The notes: generated by a model from the letters alone, not told the origin. A DNA stretch of 64,000 bases from Paenibacillus sp. FSL R7-0345 (GCF_038595055.1 NZ_CP152002.1:1470501-1534500), one strand, 5' to 3'; shown: positions 34,458 through 44,500, numbered from the stretch's first letter. Numbers and translations are program-made.

Positions 34458-35621
34458 ATGAAAAAAAGGGGTCAGGGATTTACGGTAGGCTTAATGCTGA
34501 TGGTGCTGCTGTCGGTAGTGCTGGCGGGCTGCGGAAGCAACAACAATGCGGCGGCTACGAATACAGCTGCAACAGAGGCGCCGGCAGCGGCTAATGCGGG
34601 AACGGCAACAGAGGCGCCAGCGGCAGCAGAGAAGCCGACGGTTGCTTTTGTCTACATCGGGCCTCCGGGTGACGGCGGATATACGTATCAGCATGATCAA
34701 GGCCGTCTGTACATGGAAAAAGAGCTCGGCATTACAGCGGACTTCGTCGAGAATGTTCCGGAAAGTGCCGATGCGGAGCGCATTATTACTGAGCTGGCAC
34801 AAACCCACGACATTGTATTCACCACAAGCTTCGGATATATGGACTTTACTCTCAATGTAGCTAATAAATTCCCCAACGTGAAATTCCTCCATGCTTCCGG
34901 CTACAAGACGGCTGAGAATATGGGTACCTACTTCGGTAAGAACTATCAGGCAAGTTATCTGTCCGGTATCGCTGCAGGCAAAATGACTACGAAAAATCAT
35001 CTTGGTTATGTAGGAGCTTTTCCAATCAGCGAAGTTATCTATAATCTGAATGCTTTTACACTCGGTGCACAAAGTGTCAATCCGGACATCAAGGTAGATG
35101 TGGTCTGGACCAACACCTGGTATGACCCGGCAACAGAACGCCAGGCGGCAATCAGTCTGCTGGATAAAGGTGCAGATGTTCTGCTGGCTTATCAGGATTC
35201 ACCGGCTACCCTTCAGGCAGCAGCTGAACGCGGGGCTTACGCAGGCGGCAATGACTCTGACATGAGCAAATATGCGCCGGACAGCTATCTGACCAACCCT
35301 GTATGGAACTGGGGCCCTTACTATGTGAAGGCTGTTCAATCGGTAATGGACGGAACGTGGAAGAGTGAGCAGTACTCCGGAGACATGGCTGACGGCATGG
35401 TTGAGCTGGCGCCGTTTGGCAACAAGGTTCCGGATGATGTGAAGGCGCTGGTAGAGGAGGCAAAAGCCAAAATCGTCAGCGGCGAGCTGGATGTATTCAC
35501 TGGTCCGATCTCCGATAACCAGGGCAACGTCAAGGTGCAGGAAGGGCAGACGCTTACGCTTGAGGAAGTGCTGGGCATGAACTGGCTTGCCAAGGGAGTA
35601 GAAGGTACAATCCCGCAATAA
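34458..35621 (+). CDS. BMP-family nucleoside/purine-binding lipoprotein
   Basis: A 387-residue surface lipoprotein. A signal peptide ends in the lipobox LAGC with Cys25, followed by an Ala/Thr/Glu-rich linker and a PnrA/BMP domain (TVAFVYIGPPGDGGYTYQHDQG). It is the binding component for the three following ABC genes, matching NupN of Bacillus, which binds guanosine. In this cluster purine bases or ureides are also plausible ligands. GGAGGAGGAG precedes the ATG. Confidence 0.9.
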   Translation: MKKRGQGFTVGLMLMVLLSVVLAGCGSNNNAAATNTAATEAPAAANAGTATEAPAAAEKPTVAFVYIGPPGDGGYTYQHDQGRLYMEKELGITADFVENVPESADAERIITELAQTHDIVFTTSFGYMDFTLNVANKFPNVKFLHASGYKTAENMGTYFGKNYQASYLSGIAAGKMTTKNHLGYVGAFPISEVIYNLNAFTLGAQSVNPDIKVDVVWTNTWYDPATERQAAISLLDKGADVLLAYQDSPATLQAAAERGAYAGGNDSDMSKYAPDSYLTNPVWNWGPYYVKAVQSVMDGTWKSEQYSGDMADGMVELAPFGNKVPDDVKALVEEAKAKIVSGELDVFTGPISDNQGNVKVQEGQTLTLEEVLGMNWLAKGVEGTIPQ

Positions 35622-35728
35622 TAGCTTTACTCTAAAATCATACTTCTTGTATCTATGGGTGGGGCGGGTTCCGGATGAATGGAGCCTTCCCCACCCGTAC
35701 TACAACTATAAGGAAGGAGCATCCCAAT

Positions 35729-37261
35729 ATGCAGGACCATTCGGTTGAAATGCGCGGGATTGTGAAAAAATTCGGTTCTGTAACGGCAAGCGATCAAGTC
35801 GATTTTTCAGCAAACGCGGGTGAGGTTCACGCGCTGCTTGGTGAGAACGGAGCAGGTAAAAGCACGGTCATGAGCATGCTGTCCGGTGTATACCGTGCAG
35901 ATGAAGGTGAAATTCTGATTCACGGCAAGCCGGCCAGAATCCGCTCCCCGAAGGATGCGGCACTGCTGGGAGTCGGGATGGTATTTCAAAACTTCAGACT
36001 GGTGCAGAGTCTCACGGCAGCGGAGAATATCGTGCTTGGCGAAAAGTCGTCTTTCTGGCGGGGCAGCAAGTGGATCAGGCAGAAGCACGAGGAGATCGGG
36101 GCGCTGGGGGAGCAGTTCGGGCTGAAGTTTCCGGTAGACCGTCCAATCTGGCAGCTGTCCGTAGGTGAACAGCAGCGGGTAGAGATCGTCAAGACGCTTT
36201 ACAGGGGGGCGGATATTATCATTCTGGATGAGCCGACCTCCGTGCTTACACCGGGGGAAGCGGAACAGCTGTTTGAAACCCTGAAGGTGATGAAGCAAGC
36301 CGGTAAGACCGTAATCATGACTACCCATAAAATGAAGGAAGTGTTGGCTTCCTCTGACCGGATTTCCGTCATGCGCAAGGGCCGGATGATTGCTACGCTG
36401 GCTACGGCAGGGACGGATGAACTGGAGCTGGCCCGCCTGATGGTCGGCAGAGAGGTCGCGATCAGCCGCCAGGAGCGGGAAGAAACGCAAGGAGAGCCGC
36501 TGCTTGTCGTTAACCGCTTGGAGGTCTCGGCCGATCACGGCCGCAAGGCGCTCGACGGCCTGTCGCTCAAAGTGCGCGAGGGGGAAATTGTCGGCGTAGC
36601 AGGTGTGGCAGGCAACGGGCAGAAAGAGCTGGCAGAGGTACTTACAGGACTTAGAGCCTGGAAGAGCGGGGAGATCCATTTTGACGGCAAACGGGTAAAA
36701 ACGGCTTCGGTCCGCGGTGCCATCGATGCGGGAATCTCCCATGTACCGGAGAACCGGATGAAGAGCGGGCTGGCCGGACGGCTGGGTTCGGTGGATAACC
36801 TGCTGTTCAAATCTTACCGTACAGAGGAGCATTCCAAATTTGGCATTCTGAAGGCTGCAAAGAACCGATCATGGTCGCAGGAGCTGGTTCAGCGCTTTGA
36901 CGTAAAAACACCGGAGCTGGATACGCCTGTGCAACAATTATCCGGCGGGAACCAGCAGAAGCTGCTGTTCGCCCGTGAGGTCAGCCATAAGCCAAAGCTG
37001 ATGGTTGCCGTTCACCCGACACAGGGGCTGGATGTGGGTGCTACAGCCGGAGTACACGAGCTGCTGATGGAGCTGCGCGGCTCGGGCAGTGGTGTGCTGC
37101 TGATCTCCGAGGATCTGGATGAGCTGCTGCAGCTGTCAGACCGGATTCTGGTCATATATAACGGTGCCATTATCGGCGAAAGCGATCATGAGCATGCGGA
37201 CAGGGAGCAGATCGGTCTGATGATGGCCGGAATCCGGCATAGGGAGGAGAGTGCGGTATGA
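35729..37261 (+). CDS. Nucleoside ABC transporter ATP-binding protein (NupO-like)
   Basis: A 510-residue fused double ATPase. Domain 1 has Walker A GENGAGKST, signature LSVGEQQR and IIILDEPTSVLTP. Domain 2 has the degenerate Walker A region GVAGNGQKE and signature LSGGNQQK, as usual in sugar/nucleoside importers of the RbsA type. ATG 35729 follows AAGGAAGGAG. It overlaps the next permease gene by four bases. It powers the importer with the BMP lipoprotein. Confidence 0.92.
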   Translation: MQDHSVEMRGIVKKFGSVTASDQVDFSANAGEVHALLGENGAGKSTVMSMLSGVYRADEGEILIHGKPARIRSPKDAALLGVGMVFQNFRLVQSLTAAENIVLGEKSSFWRGSKWIRQKHEEIGALGEQFGLKFPVDRPIWQLSVGEQQRVEIVKTLYRGADIIILDEPTSVLTPGEAEQLFETLKVMKQAGKTVIMTTHKMKEVLASSDRISVMRKGRMIATLATAGTDELELARLMVGREVAISRQEREETQGEPLLVVNRLEVSADHGRKALDGLSLKVREGEIVGVAGVAGNGQKELAEVLTGLRAWKSGEIHFDGKRVKTASVRGAIDAGISHVPENRMKSGLAGRLGSVDNLLFKSYRTEEHSKFGILKAAKNRSWSQELVQRFDVKTPELDTPVQQLSGGNQQKLLFAREVSHKPKLMVAVHPTQGLDVGATAGVHELLMELRGSGSGVLLISEDLDELLQLSDRILVIYNGAIIGESDHEHADREQIGLMMAGIRHREESAV

Positions 37262-38379
37262 GTCCGAAAAATGCAGGCAATACAGCAGCGGCGGTGCTGG
37301 AACCGCCAGCCGCCAAGCCCGGCAAACGCTTCGGGCTGCGGCTGGAATACGATTCAAGCCGTACCCGCTCCCCGTGGTGGTCGCCGGTTCTGTCCGTTAT
37401 CCTGGCATTGCTGCTCTGTGCGCTCTTTATAGTCGCAAACGGGATGAACCCGGTAACCGTCTATGAAAAGATGTTCCGCGGCGCCTTCGGCACCTCCTAC
37501 GGCTTTACGGAAACGATGGTAAAAGCGATTCCTCTGCTGCTGTGCGGGCTCGGTATCGCTGTCGCCTACCGGATTTCCGTCTGGAACATCGGGGCTGAAG
37601 GGCAGCTGACCGTCGGCGCGATGGCGGCCACGGCGGTTACGATTTATTTTCCCGGCCTGTCTTCCTTCTGGGCGATTACGCTGATGCTGATCTTCGGTAC
37701 GGCGGCGGGGGCGCTATGGGGCTTAATGACGGCCATTCCGCGTACGCACTTTGGTGTCAATGAGCTGATCACTTCTCTGATGCTGAACTATGTTGCGCTG
37801 CTTGCTCTGGACTATGTGGTGTTCGGTCCGTGGAAAGATCCCGCGGGCTTCAATTTCCCCGGTTCTCCGATGTTTACGGCTGCCCAGTCGCTGCCGGTCC
37901 TGGGGACGACAAGATTACATATCGGACTGATCTTCGGCCTTGTCGCCGTGCTGATCTATTTCCTGATGGTTAAATTCACCCGCTGGGGCTATGAGCTGAA
38001 GCTGATCGGCGCCAATCCTGCGGCTGCGCGTTATGCGGGCATTCATATTAAAAAGCATATTATCATCGTAATGCTGATCAGCGGCGGGCTGGCGGGCATC
38101 GCCGGGATGGCCGAGGTGTCCGGGGTGACTCACAAGCTGATGCAGGGAATCTCGCCCGGCTACGGGTACACTGCAATCATCGTCGCCTGGCTTGCCAAGC
38201 TGAATCCGCTCGGCCTAATCGTCACCTCCGTCCTGTTCGGCGGCCTGATTGTCGGCGGCTACAGCGTGCAGACCATCGGCCTGCCTTCGTCTATTTCAGA
38301 AATGCTGCAGGGCTCAATCCTGTTCTTCCTGATTGCCGGCGATATGATCCACCGTTTTCGTATACGCCGGAGCGCTTAG
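37258..38379 (+). CDS. Nucleoside ABC transporter permease (NupP-like)
   Basis: A 373-residue membrane protein with a Pro/Lys-rich cytosolic N-terminus (about 1-40) and about nine helices. The family segment RISVWNIGAEGQLTVGA and the ISGGLAGIAGMAEVSG region identify the BPD_transp_2 family. It forms the pore with the next gene. ATGA overlap with the ATPase implies coupled translation. Confidence 0.92.
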   Translation: MSPKNAGNTAAAVLEPPAAKPGKRFGLRLEYDSSRTRSPWWSPVLSVILALLLCALFIVANGMNPVTVYEKMFRGAFGTSYGFTETMVKAIPLLLCGLGIAVAYRISVWNIGAEGQLTVGAMAATAVTIYFPGLSSFWAITLMLIFGTAAGALWGLMTAIPRTHFGVNELITSLMLNYVALLALDYVVFGPWKDPAGFNFPGSPMFTAAQSLPVLGTTRLHIGLIFGLVAVLIYFLMVKFTRWGYELKLIGANPAAARYAGIHIKKHIIIVMLISGGLAGIAGMAEVSGVTHKLMQGISPGYGYTAIIVAWLAKLNPLGLIVTSVLFGGLIVGGYSVQTIGLPSSISEMLQGSILFFLIAGDMIHRFRIRRSA

Positions 38380-38409
38380 GCGGCGCTTTAGAGAGAAGGG
38401 AGTTAGACT

Positions 38410-39339
38410 ATGGATTTTACTACACAGTTATTGATAGCAGCCATTTCCGCCGGAACCCCGCTGCTTCTGGCTACGCTTGGCGGCATTCTGACCGAACGGG
38501 CAGGCATCATCCAGCTTGGCGCGGAAGGTCTGATGCTGATGGGGGCCGTAAGCACTTGTATCGTCTACATCCGCAGCGGTAATCTGCTGCTGGCCCTGCT
38601 TGCTGCCATCGCTGTGACTGCACTGCTTGGTCTGGTTCATTCGTTCCTCTGTGTGACGCTTCGGGCGAATCAGACGATGTCAGGACTGGCCATGACGCTG
38701 TTCGGCAGCGGACTAAGCGCTTATCTCGGCAAATCGATCAGCGGCCTGCCGCTGCCGGGAACTTCACCCAAGCTTAATCTAAGCTGGCTGGAAGGTGTTC
38801 CGGTAATCGGGGATATTTTTGGACGGCTGGATTATCTGACCTGGTTCAGCCTACTGCTGGTGCTCATGCTGCATCTGCTGATTCACCATACGTCCTGGGG
38901 GCTGCATCTGCGGGCTGTCGGCGATAATCCGGCGACAGCGGATGTCATGGGCATCCGGGTCCAGCTGATCCGCTACAGCTATGTGACAGCTGGTGCTGCA
39001 CTGATCGGTCTGGCGGGAGCAGATATGGTGCTGGCCTATGCGCCGACCTGGAATGAAGGGCTCACGGCCGGCCGCGGCTGGATTGCCGTCGGACTCGTCA
39101 TTTTTGCTAGATGGAATCCGCTGCGCGCGCTTTTCTGTGCATACTTCTTCGGCGCACTGGATTCACTCGGCTTCCGCATCCAGCTGCTGGGCAGCGCAAT
39201 TCCGCCGTATTTCCTGAAAATGATTCCTTATGTCGTAACGGTTCTGGTGCTGATGTATCTCGGTTACCGTAACCGGAATAAGCCGTCGGGGACTCCCGAA
39301 GCATTGGGTACGCCGTATATCCGCGAGCAGAGGTTTTAA
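38410..39339 (+). CDS. Nucleoside ABC transporter permease (NupQ-like)
   Basis: A 309-residue BPD_transp_2 permease. It has the conserved TPLLLATLGGILTERAGIIQ and LGAEGLMLMGA near the N-terminus and RAVGDNPATADVMGI in the middle loop. It starts 30 bases after the partner permease and follows a GAGAAGGGAG site. It is the last gene of the importer operon. Confidence 0.92.
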   Translation: MDFTTQLLIAAISAGTPLLLATLGGILTERAGIIQLGAEGLMLMGAVSTCIVYIRSGNLLLALLAAIAVTALLGLVHSFLCVTLRANQTMSGLAMTLFGSGLSAYLGKSISGLPLPGTSPKLNLSWLEGVPVIGDIFGRLDYLTWFSLLLVLMLHLLIHHTSWGLHLRAVGDNPATADVMGIRVQLIRYSYVTAGAALIGLAGADMVLAYAPTWNEGLTAGRGWIAVGLVIFARWNPLRALFCAYFFGALDSLGFRIQLLGSAIPPYFLKMIPYVVTVLVLMYLGYRNRNKPSGTPEALGTPYIREQRF

Positions 39340-39363
39340 TAAAAGAAGCTTTTCCTGATTATC

Positions 39364-39372
39364 TGTTATAAT
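39364..39372 (+). promoter_or_regulatory. Possible extended -10 promoter before the OHCU decarboxylase gene
   Basis: TGTTATAAT fits the extended -10 form TGnTATAAT. No -35 element is evident. Confidence 0.4.
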
Positions 39373-39502
39373 CATTGAAATCCATTTATTGTAGTTCAAA
39401 CTTTTAAACGGTTGAATACAGTGAATGGACTTTTTTTACCCTTGAAGTTATATGAGAAATATCATTGCACAGTTATTAAAACTACAGAAACGGGGCGGAA
39501 GT

Positions 39503-40036
39503 ATGAGCGCAGAGAAAGGTACCTTAACATTAGAGCAAATTAACCGCATGAGCCGGGAACAGTTTGTAGCGGCGCTTGGCGGAATTTTTGAACATTCACC
39601 CTGGGTGGCGGAGAGGGCTTATCAGCAGATTCCGTTTCATTCAGTGGAGGAGTTGCACCGTGCAATGCTGCAAACGGTGCGAAGTGTGCCTGACAGTCAG
39701 ATTACAGAGCTGCTTAGATCCCATCCGGATCTGGCCACCAGGCTGCAGGTCACACCATACTCGGCGGCGGAGCAGCAGGGGGCAGGGCTTGACCGGCTGA
39801 CAGCGGAAGAATTCGGACTGCTTACAGGAATGAATGCTGCATATACAGAGAAGTTTGGCTTTCCATTTATTCTGGCGGTTCGCGGCAAAAACAAAGATGA
39901 CATTATTGCGGCGATTTCCGAGCGTGTTCATCATCCGCTGGAACAGGAGCGGGAGCAGGCCTTGTACGAAATTGGCCGGATCACCGGCTTCCGGCTGCAT
40001 GATCTGCTGCCGGAGCCTGAAGGGTCAGCATTATGA
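39503..40036 (+). CDS. uraD: OHCU decarboxylase
   Basis: About 177 residues. It decarboxylates 2-oxo-4-hydroxy-4-carboxy-5-ureidoimidazoline to S-allantoin. Recognised by NRMSREQFVAALGGIFEHSPW, the catalytic-type His in FEHS and the terminal FPFILAVRGKNKDDI segment. In Bacillus PucL this domain is fused to uricase; here it stands alone. ATG 39503 is preferred although its site (GGGGCGGAA) is modest; an upstream ATG at 39452 has none. It overlaps the HIU hydrolase gene by four bases. Confidence 0.92.
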   Translation: MSAEKGTLTLEQINRMSREQFVAALGGIFEHSPWVAERAYQQIPFHSVEELHRAMLQTVRSVPDSQITELLRSHPDLATRLQVTPYSAAEQQGAGLDRLTAEEFGLLTGMNAAYTEKFGFPFILAVRGKNKDDIIAAISERVHHPLEQEREQALYEIGRITGFRLHDLLPEPEGSAL

Positions 40037-40416
40037 GCGGGCGGCTGACCACCCATGTGCTGGACCTCGCAAGAGGAGGTCCAGCAGCCGGGATGGCGCT
40101 CCAGCTCTGGAAGCTTGACGGCGGGGCGGGAGAGCTGCTGCGCGAAACGGTGACGAACAGCGACGGGCGGCTGGATGCTCCGCTGCTGACTGGCGAGGAG
40201 CTTACCCCCGGGAGCTACGAGCTGCTGTTTATGGCCGGGGATTATTTCCGCGGCACTGCGCTGGCAGCGTCTGGTGCCGGAGCAGCTGCGGCAGACCCGG
40301 GGGTATTTTTTCTCGAACAGATTCCGCTCCGTTTCAATATTACGAATACCGCAGAGCATTATCATGTTCCGCTGCTTGTAGCACCCGGAGGGTACAGCAC
40401 GTACCGGGGAAGCTGA
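40033..40416 (+). CDS. uraH: 5-hydroxyisourate hydrolase (transthyretin-like)
   Basis: A 127-residue enzyme that hydrolyses 5-hydroxyisourate to OHCU. The N-terminal LTTHVLDLARGGPA and the C-terminal YHVPLLVAPGGYSTYRGS contain the catalytic His, Arg and terminal YRGS signature of HIU hydrolases rather than transthyretin. It is PucM of Bacillus. It is translationally coupled to the preceding decarboxylase, so the two consecutive steps are made together. Confidence 0.95.
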   Translation: MSGRLTTHVLDLARGGPAAGMALQLWKLDGGAGELLRETVTNSDGRLDAPLLTGEELTPGSYELLFMAGDYFRGTALAASGAGAAAADPGVFFLEQIPLRFNITNTAEHYHVPLLVAPGGYSTYRGS

Positions 40417-40453
40417 CACAATAAACAGAACCGATGGCGGAGGTGGCTGGACC

Positions 40454-41848
40454 ATGAAGGAATCGTATGAGCTTATCATCAGGAACGGGGATGTAGTGCT
40501 GCCCGGAGAAGTGGTAAAGCTGGACATTGCAGTAAAGGATGGGAAAATAGCTGCGCTGGACCGGGATTTGCCGGTTCTTCCGGACACCCGGGTCATCGAT
40601 GCGCAGGGGCTGTATGTGCTGCCCGGCATGATTGATATGCATGTCCACTTTAATGAACCCTCCTTCGGACACTGGGAAGGCTTCCGCAGCGGCTCGGCGG
40701 CGCTGGCCGCCGGAGGCTGCACCTGCTATGCCGATATGCCGCTGAACGGCAATCCGCCTACGGTGAATCTGGCTGCGCTGCAGCTCAAGGGCGAGGCGGC
40801 AGCCGGAAACTCCGCCGTCGATTATGTCCTATGGGGCGGACTCGTTCCCGGCAACCTGGATGAGCTGGAGGAGCTGGCGGCAGCCGGAGTTACCGGCTTT
40901 AAGGCATTCATCTCTAATCCCGGCGGTGAAGGGGAAGGCCGGTTCCGTGAGGTCGATGACGAGACCCTGTATCAGGGGATGAAGCGGATCGCCGCTTTCG
41001 GCGGTATTCTGGCACTGCATGCAGAGAGCGAGGAGATTACGGCAACGCTGTCTGCTGATGCGGTGCGGAGCGGACGGACCGGTGCGCGGGATTTCGCTGC
41101 TACCCGTCCGGCGGAGGCTGAGCTTGAAGCAGTGGCGAGGGCGCTGCTGTACAGTGAGCGTACGGGCTGCCGGCTGCATTTTGTGCATATCAGCACGGCA
41201 GCGGCAATTAATATGATTTATGAAGCGAAGCTCCGCGGGCTTGATGTATCGGCGGAGACCTGTCCGCATTATCTCGTTATGAACGAGAACAGCCTTGAGG
41301 AGCTGGGGGCGGTGGCCAAATGTGCACCGCCGCTGCGCAGCCCGGAGGAGCAGGAAAAGCTGTGGCAGGTGCTGGCTGCCGGGCGAATTGAGCTGATTGC
41401 CTCCGACCATTCCCCCTGCCCGCCGGAGCTGAAGCTCGATCCCGGCCTGAGCTTCTTCGAAGCCTGGGGCGGCATCTCCGGGGCGCAGAGCAGTCTGGAG
41501 CTGCTGTTCCACGAAGGAGTGAATAAGCGCGGACTGCCGGTTGCGCAGATTGCTGCGCTGCTGGCGGAGCAGCCGGCCCGGCGGTTCGGGCTGGATCACC
41601 GCAAAGGCTCAATCACACCCGGACTGGATGCTGACCTGGTGCTGCTTGACCCGAACCATCCCTACACCCTGAAGCCAGAGGATCTCCTGTACCGCCATAA
41701 ACACAGCCCTTATACCGGCATGACTTTATCCTGTAAAGTAAAGGCAACGATTAGCCGTGGAGCTGTAGTATACACTGCAGAAGCTGGCCTGCTGCTTGAA
41801 GGCAATGGTGAGTGGCTGCGGGTCAACGAAGGGCAGTTTTCCCGATGA
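40454..41848 (+). CDS. pucH: Allantoinase
   Basis: A 464-residue cyclic amidohydrolase opening allantoin to allantoate. The metal centre is visible: His pair in IDMHVHFNEP, carbamylatable Lys in FKAFISN, His in LALHAES and in HFVHIST, Asp in IASDHSPC. The MPLNGNPPT segment also fits allantoinases and not dihydropyrimidinases. GGCGGAGGTGG precedes the ATG. The stop overlaps the next start. Confidence 0.93.
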   Translation: MKESYELIIRNGDVVLPGEVVKLDIAVKDGKIAALDRDLPVLPDTRVIDAQGLYVLPGMIDMHVHFNEPSFGHWEGFRSGSAALAAGGCTCYADMPLNGNPPTVNLAALQLKGEAAAGNSAVDYVLWGGLVPGNLDELEELAAAGVTGFKAFISNPGGEGEGRFREVDDETLYQGMKRIAAFGGILALHAESEEITATLSADAVRSGRTGARDFAATRPAEAELEAVARALLYSERTGCRLHFVHISTAAAINMIYEAKLRGLDVSAETCPHYLVMNENSLEELGAVAKCAPPLRSPEEQEKLWQVLAAGRIELIASDHSPCPPELKLDPGLSFFEAWGGISGAQSSLELLFHEGVNKRGLPVAQIAALLAEQPARRFGLDHRKGSITPGLDADLVLLDPNHPYTLKPEDLLYRHKHSPYTGMTLSCKVKATISRGAVVYTAEAGLLLEGNGEWLRVNEGQFSR

Positions 41849-43131
41849 ATGCGCCGGCAATGAAAGTCCCTGCACAACAGATGATGGAGCTGCTGGAGGA
41901 GCTTGCCGGCTTCAGCGCTCCGGGACCGGGTGTATCCCGGCTTCTGTATACGCCTGAATGGCTGCAGGCACAGAAGTTTCTGCAGGAGAGGATGGCTGGG
42001 CTCGGCATGGAGGTCAGGTCGGACAGGGTTGGTAATGTCTATGGTAGATTTACAGGCTCGAAGCCGGAAGAGAAAGTCATCTTAACGGGCTCGCATATTG
42101 ACACTGTGCTGAACGGCGGGAAATATGATGGTGCTTATGGGATTGCCGCTGCTGTGACTGCGCTGCATTATTTGCGGCAGACCTTTGGACAGCCGGTGCG
42201 GACAATAGAGGCCGTCGCCTTCTGCGAGGAGGAGGGCAGCCGTTTTCCGCTCGCCTACTGGGGCTCGGGCAATGTCACCGGGCTGTATAACGGAAGCGAG
42301 GCGGACAGCTGCGCCGATTCTGCAGGAGTGACAATCGCTTCAGCGATGGCGGCTTGCGGATTGGCGGGCGGCCCTGAGGACTGCGGAAGTGCAGCCGCAG
42401 CAGACAGTGCAGAGGGGGCTATCCCTCTCAGAGAGGATATCGGCGCATTTGTCGAGCTGCATATCGAACAGGGGATTGTGCTGGAGCAGGCAGGCCTGGA
42501 GATCGGGATCGTTGAGGCAATCGCCGGACAGCGGCGGTATAGTGTAAAGGTAGCCGGCAGCACGAACCACGCTGGCACCACACCCATGGGGCTGCGCCGC
42601 GATGCGCTTGCCGGCGCTACGGAGATGCTGCTGGCCATGGAGCAGGCGGCAATTGCAGCCGGTGATCCGCTGGTCGCTACCTGCGGGAAGCTGAAGGCGG
42701 CGCCGGGCACGCCCAATGTGATACCCGGGGAAGTGCTGTTTACACTTGATATCCGGCATAGTGAAGCGGAGGCGCTGGAGCATTTTTGCTCCGTCCTCCT
42801 CGCTGCGTTTGAAGGGATTGCCGCAAAGCGGGGGCTTACCTTGCAGTTTACGGCTACCCTGGCTACAGCTCCTGCGCCTATGGACACGGGATTAAATCAA
42901 CAACTTGAGCATATAACACGTCAGCAGGGAAAAAGCTTCCGCAGAATGGTGAGCGGAGCAGGCCATGATGCCCAGCTCTTTGCTCCCATTTGCCCTACGG
43001 CCATGATTTTTGTGCCGAGCAGGGCAGGCATCAGCCATTCACCGGAGGAGTATTCTTCGCCGGATGAGCTGGCTGCCGGGCTCAATCTGCTTACGGCAGT
43101 CTTATATGAACTGGCCTATACAGAAAGCTGA
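41845..43131 (+). CDS. pucF: Allantoate amidohydrolase
   Basis: A 428-residue M20/M28-type metallo-enzyme of the hydantoinase/carbamoylase group. It has metal-binding GSHIDTVLNGGKYDG and CEEEGSRFP, ELHIEQG, NHAGTTPMGLRRDA and GAGHDAQ. In this context it converts allantoate to S-ureidoglycine, carbon dioxide and ammonia. ATG 41845 overlaps the allantoinase stop; an earlier in-frame ATG at 41812 lies inside allantoinase. An insertion-like Ala/Asp-rich loop is seen at about 150-195. Confidence 0.92.
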   Translation: MNAPAMKVPAQQMMELLEELAGFSAPGPGVSRLLYTPEWLQAQKFLQERMAGLGMEVRSDRVGNVYGRFTGSKPEEKVILTGSHIDTVLNGGKYDGAYGIAAAVTALHYLRQTFGQPVRTIEAVAFCEEEGSRFPLAYWGSGNVTGLYNGSEADSCADSAGVTIASAMAACGLAGGPEDCGSAAAADSAEGAIPLREDIGAFVELHIEQGIVLEQAGLEIGIVEAIAGQRRYSVKVAGSTNHAGTTPMGLRRDALAGATEMLLAMEQAAIAAGDPLVATCGKLKAAPGTPNVIPGEVLFTLDIRHSEAEALEHFCSVLLAAFEGIAAKRGLTLQFTATLATAPAPMDTGLNQQLEHITRQQGKSFRRMVSGAGHDAQLFAPICPTAMIFVPSRAGISHSPEEYSSPDELAAGLNLLTAVLYELAYTES

Positions 43132-43151
43132 ACATCAGAGGAGAGGTTTGT

Positions 43152-44381
43152 ATGAAGCGGTACGAAGATTTGGCGCCGTCCTTGCGGTGTATTATGACTC
43201 CGGGGCCGGTTGAGGTTGATCCGCGTGTGCTGCGGGCCATGTCTTTTCCGGTGCTGGGTCAGTTTGATCCCGAATTTACGGATATCATGAATGAGACGAT
43301 GGAAATGCTGCGCGGGCTGTTCAAAACGAATAATAAATGGGCTTTTCCGATCGATGGCACTTCACGCTCCGGCATTGAAGCGGTGATGGTCAGCCTGATT
43401 GCTCCGGGCGACCGGGTGCTGATTCCGGTCTTTGGCCGGTTCGGCCATCTGCTGCATGAAATCGCCGAACGCTGCGGAGCTGAGGTCTATACGATTGAGA
43501 AAGAATGGGGCAGTGTGTTTGCGCCGGAGGAAGTGATCTCGGCGATCCGCAGCGTGAAACCGGATGTGGTGGCCATTGTCCACGGCGAAACGTCGACCGG
43601 ACGCATGCAGCCGCTTGCTGAAATTGGGCAGGCCTGCCGGGAACAGGATGCCCTGCTAATTGTGGACGCTGTTGCTACCATTGGCGGCGTACCGGTAGAA
43701 ACAGATGAGTGGATGCTGGATGCCGTTATCGGCGGGACGCAGAAATGCCTGTCCATTCCTTCCGGTATGGCTCCGGTTACGTATAATGAGCGGGCAGAAG
43801 CCAAGCTGCTGAAGCGCAAACAGATTGAACGCGGGCTCCGGACTGGCGAGTTCGAGGCAGGAGAGCTGCCGCCCGTGCGCAGCAATTATTTTGACCTCAG
43901 CATGCTGCAGGATTATTGGAGCCCCCGGCGGCTGAATCATCATACCGAGATGACATCGATGCTGTATGCGCTGCGGGAGGGGCTGCGGCTGGTGCTTGAA
44001 GAAGGGCTGGAGGCGCGGCATGCCAGGCATGCCTTGCATGAGCAGGCGTTGGTTGCCGGACTGACGGCAATGGGGCTTACGCTGTACGGCGATGCGGACT
44101 GCAAGCTGACAGTGGTGGCCTGTGTGCTGATTCCGGAGGGAATCGACGGGGAAGCGGTGCGTACAATGCTGCTTGATCATTTCGGGATTGAGATTGCCAG
44201 CTCGTTCGGACCGCTGAAGGGTAAAATATGGCGCATTGGCACGATGGGCTTCAGCTGCCGCAAAAATAATGTGCTGCGCCTGCTCGGGGCGCTTGAGGCA
44301 GCGCTTTTGCGGCATAGCCATACGCTTTCCCCCGGCCGTAGTGTTCAGGCAGCACTTGACGTATATGAACAAAAAGGGTGA
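43152..44381 (+). CDS. pucG: S-ureidoglycine--glyoxylate aminotransferase
   Basis: A 409-residue class V PLP aminotransferase. The pyridoxal lysine is in GGTQKCLSIPSG, and the start LRCIMTPGPVEVDPRVL is shared with PucG and serine-glyoxylate aminotransferases. Family knowledge: PucG transfers the amino group of ureidoglycine to glyoxylate, giving oxalurate and glycine. Following allantoate amidohydrolase by 20 bases, this is the most likely reaction. Its product is the presumed substrate of the upstream amidase/oxamate hydrolase pair. Confidence 0.92.
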   Translation: MKRYEDLAPSLRCIMTPGPVEVDPRVLRAMSFPVLGQFDPEFTDIMNETMEMLRGLFKTNNKWAFPIDGTSRSGIEAVMVSLIAPGDRVLIPVFGRFGHLLHEIAERCGAEVYTIEKEWGSVFAPEEVISAIRSVKPDVVAIVHGETSTGRMQPLAEIGQACREQDALLIVDAVATIGGVPVETDEWMLDAVIGGTQKCLSIPSGMAPVTYNERAEAKLLKRKQIERGLRTGEFEAGELPPVRSNYFDLSMLQDYWSPRRLNHHTEMTSMLYALREGLRLVLEEGLEARHARHALHEQALVAGLTAMGLTLYGDADCKLTVVACVLIPEGIDGEAVRTMLLDHFGIEIASSFGPLKGKIWRIGTMGFSCRKNNVLRLLGALEAALLRHSHTLSPGRSVQAALDVYEQKG

Positions 44382-44457
44382 TAATCTTCTGAACGGCAAC
44401 TGGAGAAATGGTATTTGGAAGCTTGCGGACGGCCCTGCCGGGCCGGCTTTACCCAGG

Positions 44458-44500
44458 AAACGGCTTGCGTCCCGCCAGGGGCGTCAGAGCCGTTTTTATT
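44458..44500 (+). terminator. Terminator immediately upstream of the adenine deaminase gene
   Basis: AAACGGCT pairs with AGCCGTTT, with a second helix inside, followed by a T run ending at 44497. Only about 15 bases separate it from the deaminase ribosome site. A separate GC hairpin (GGCCC/GGGCC) lies at 44431-44444. Confidence 0.8.
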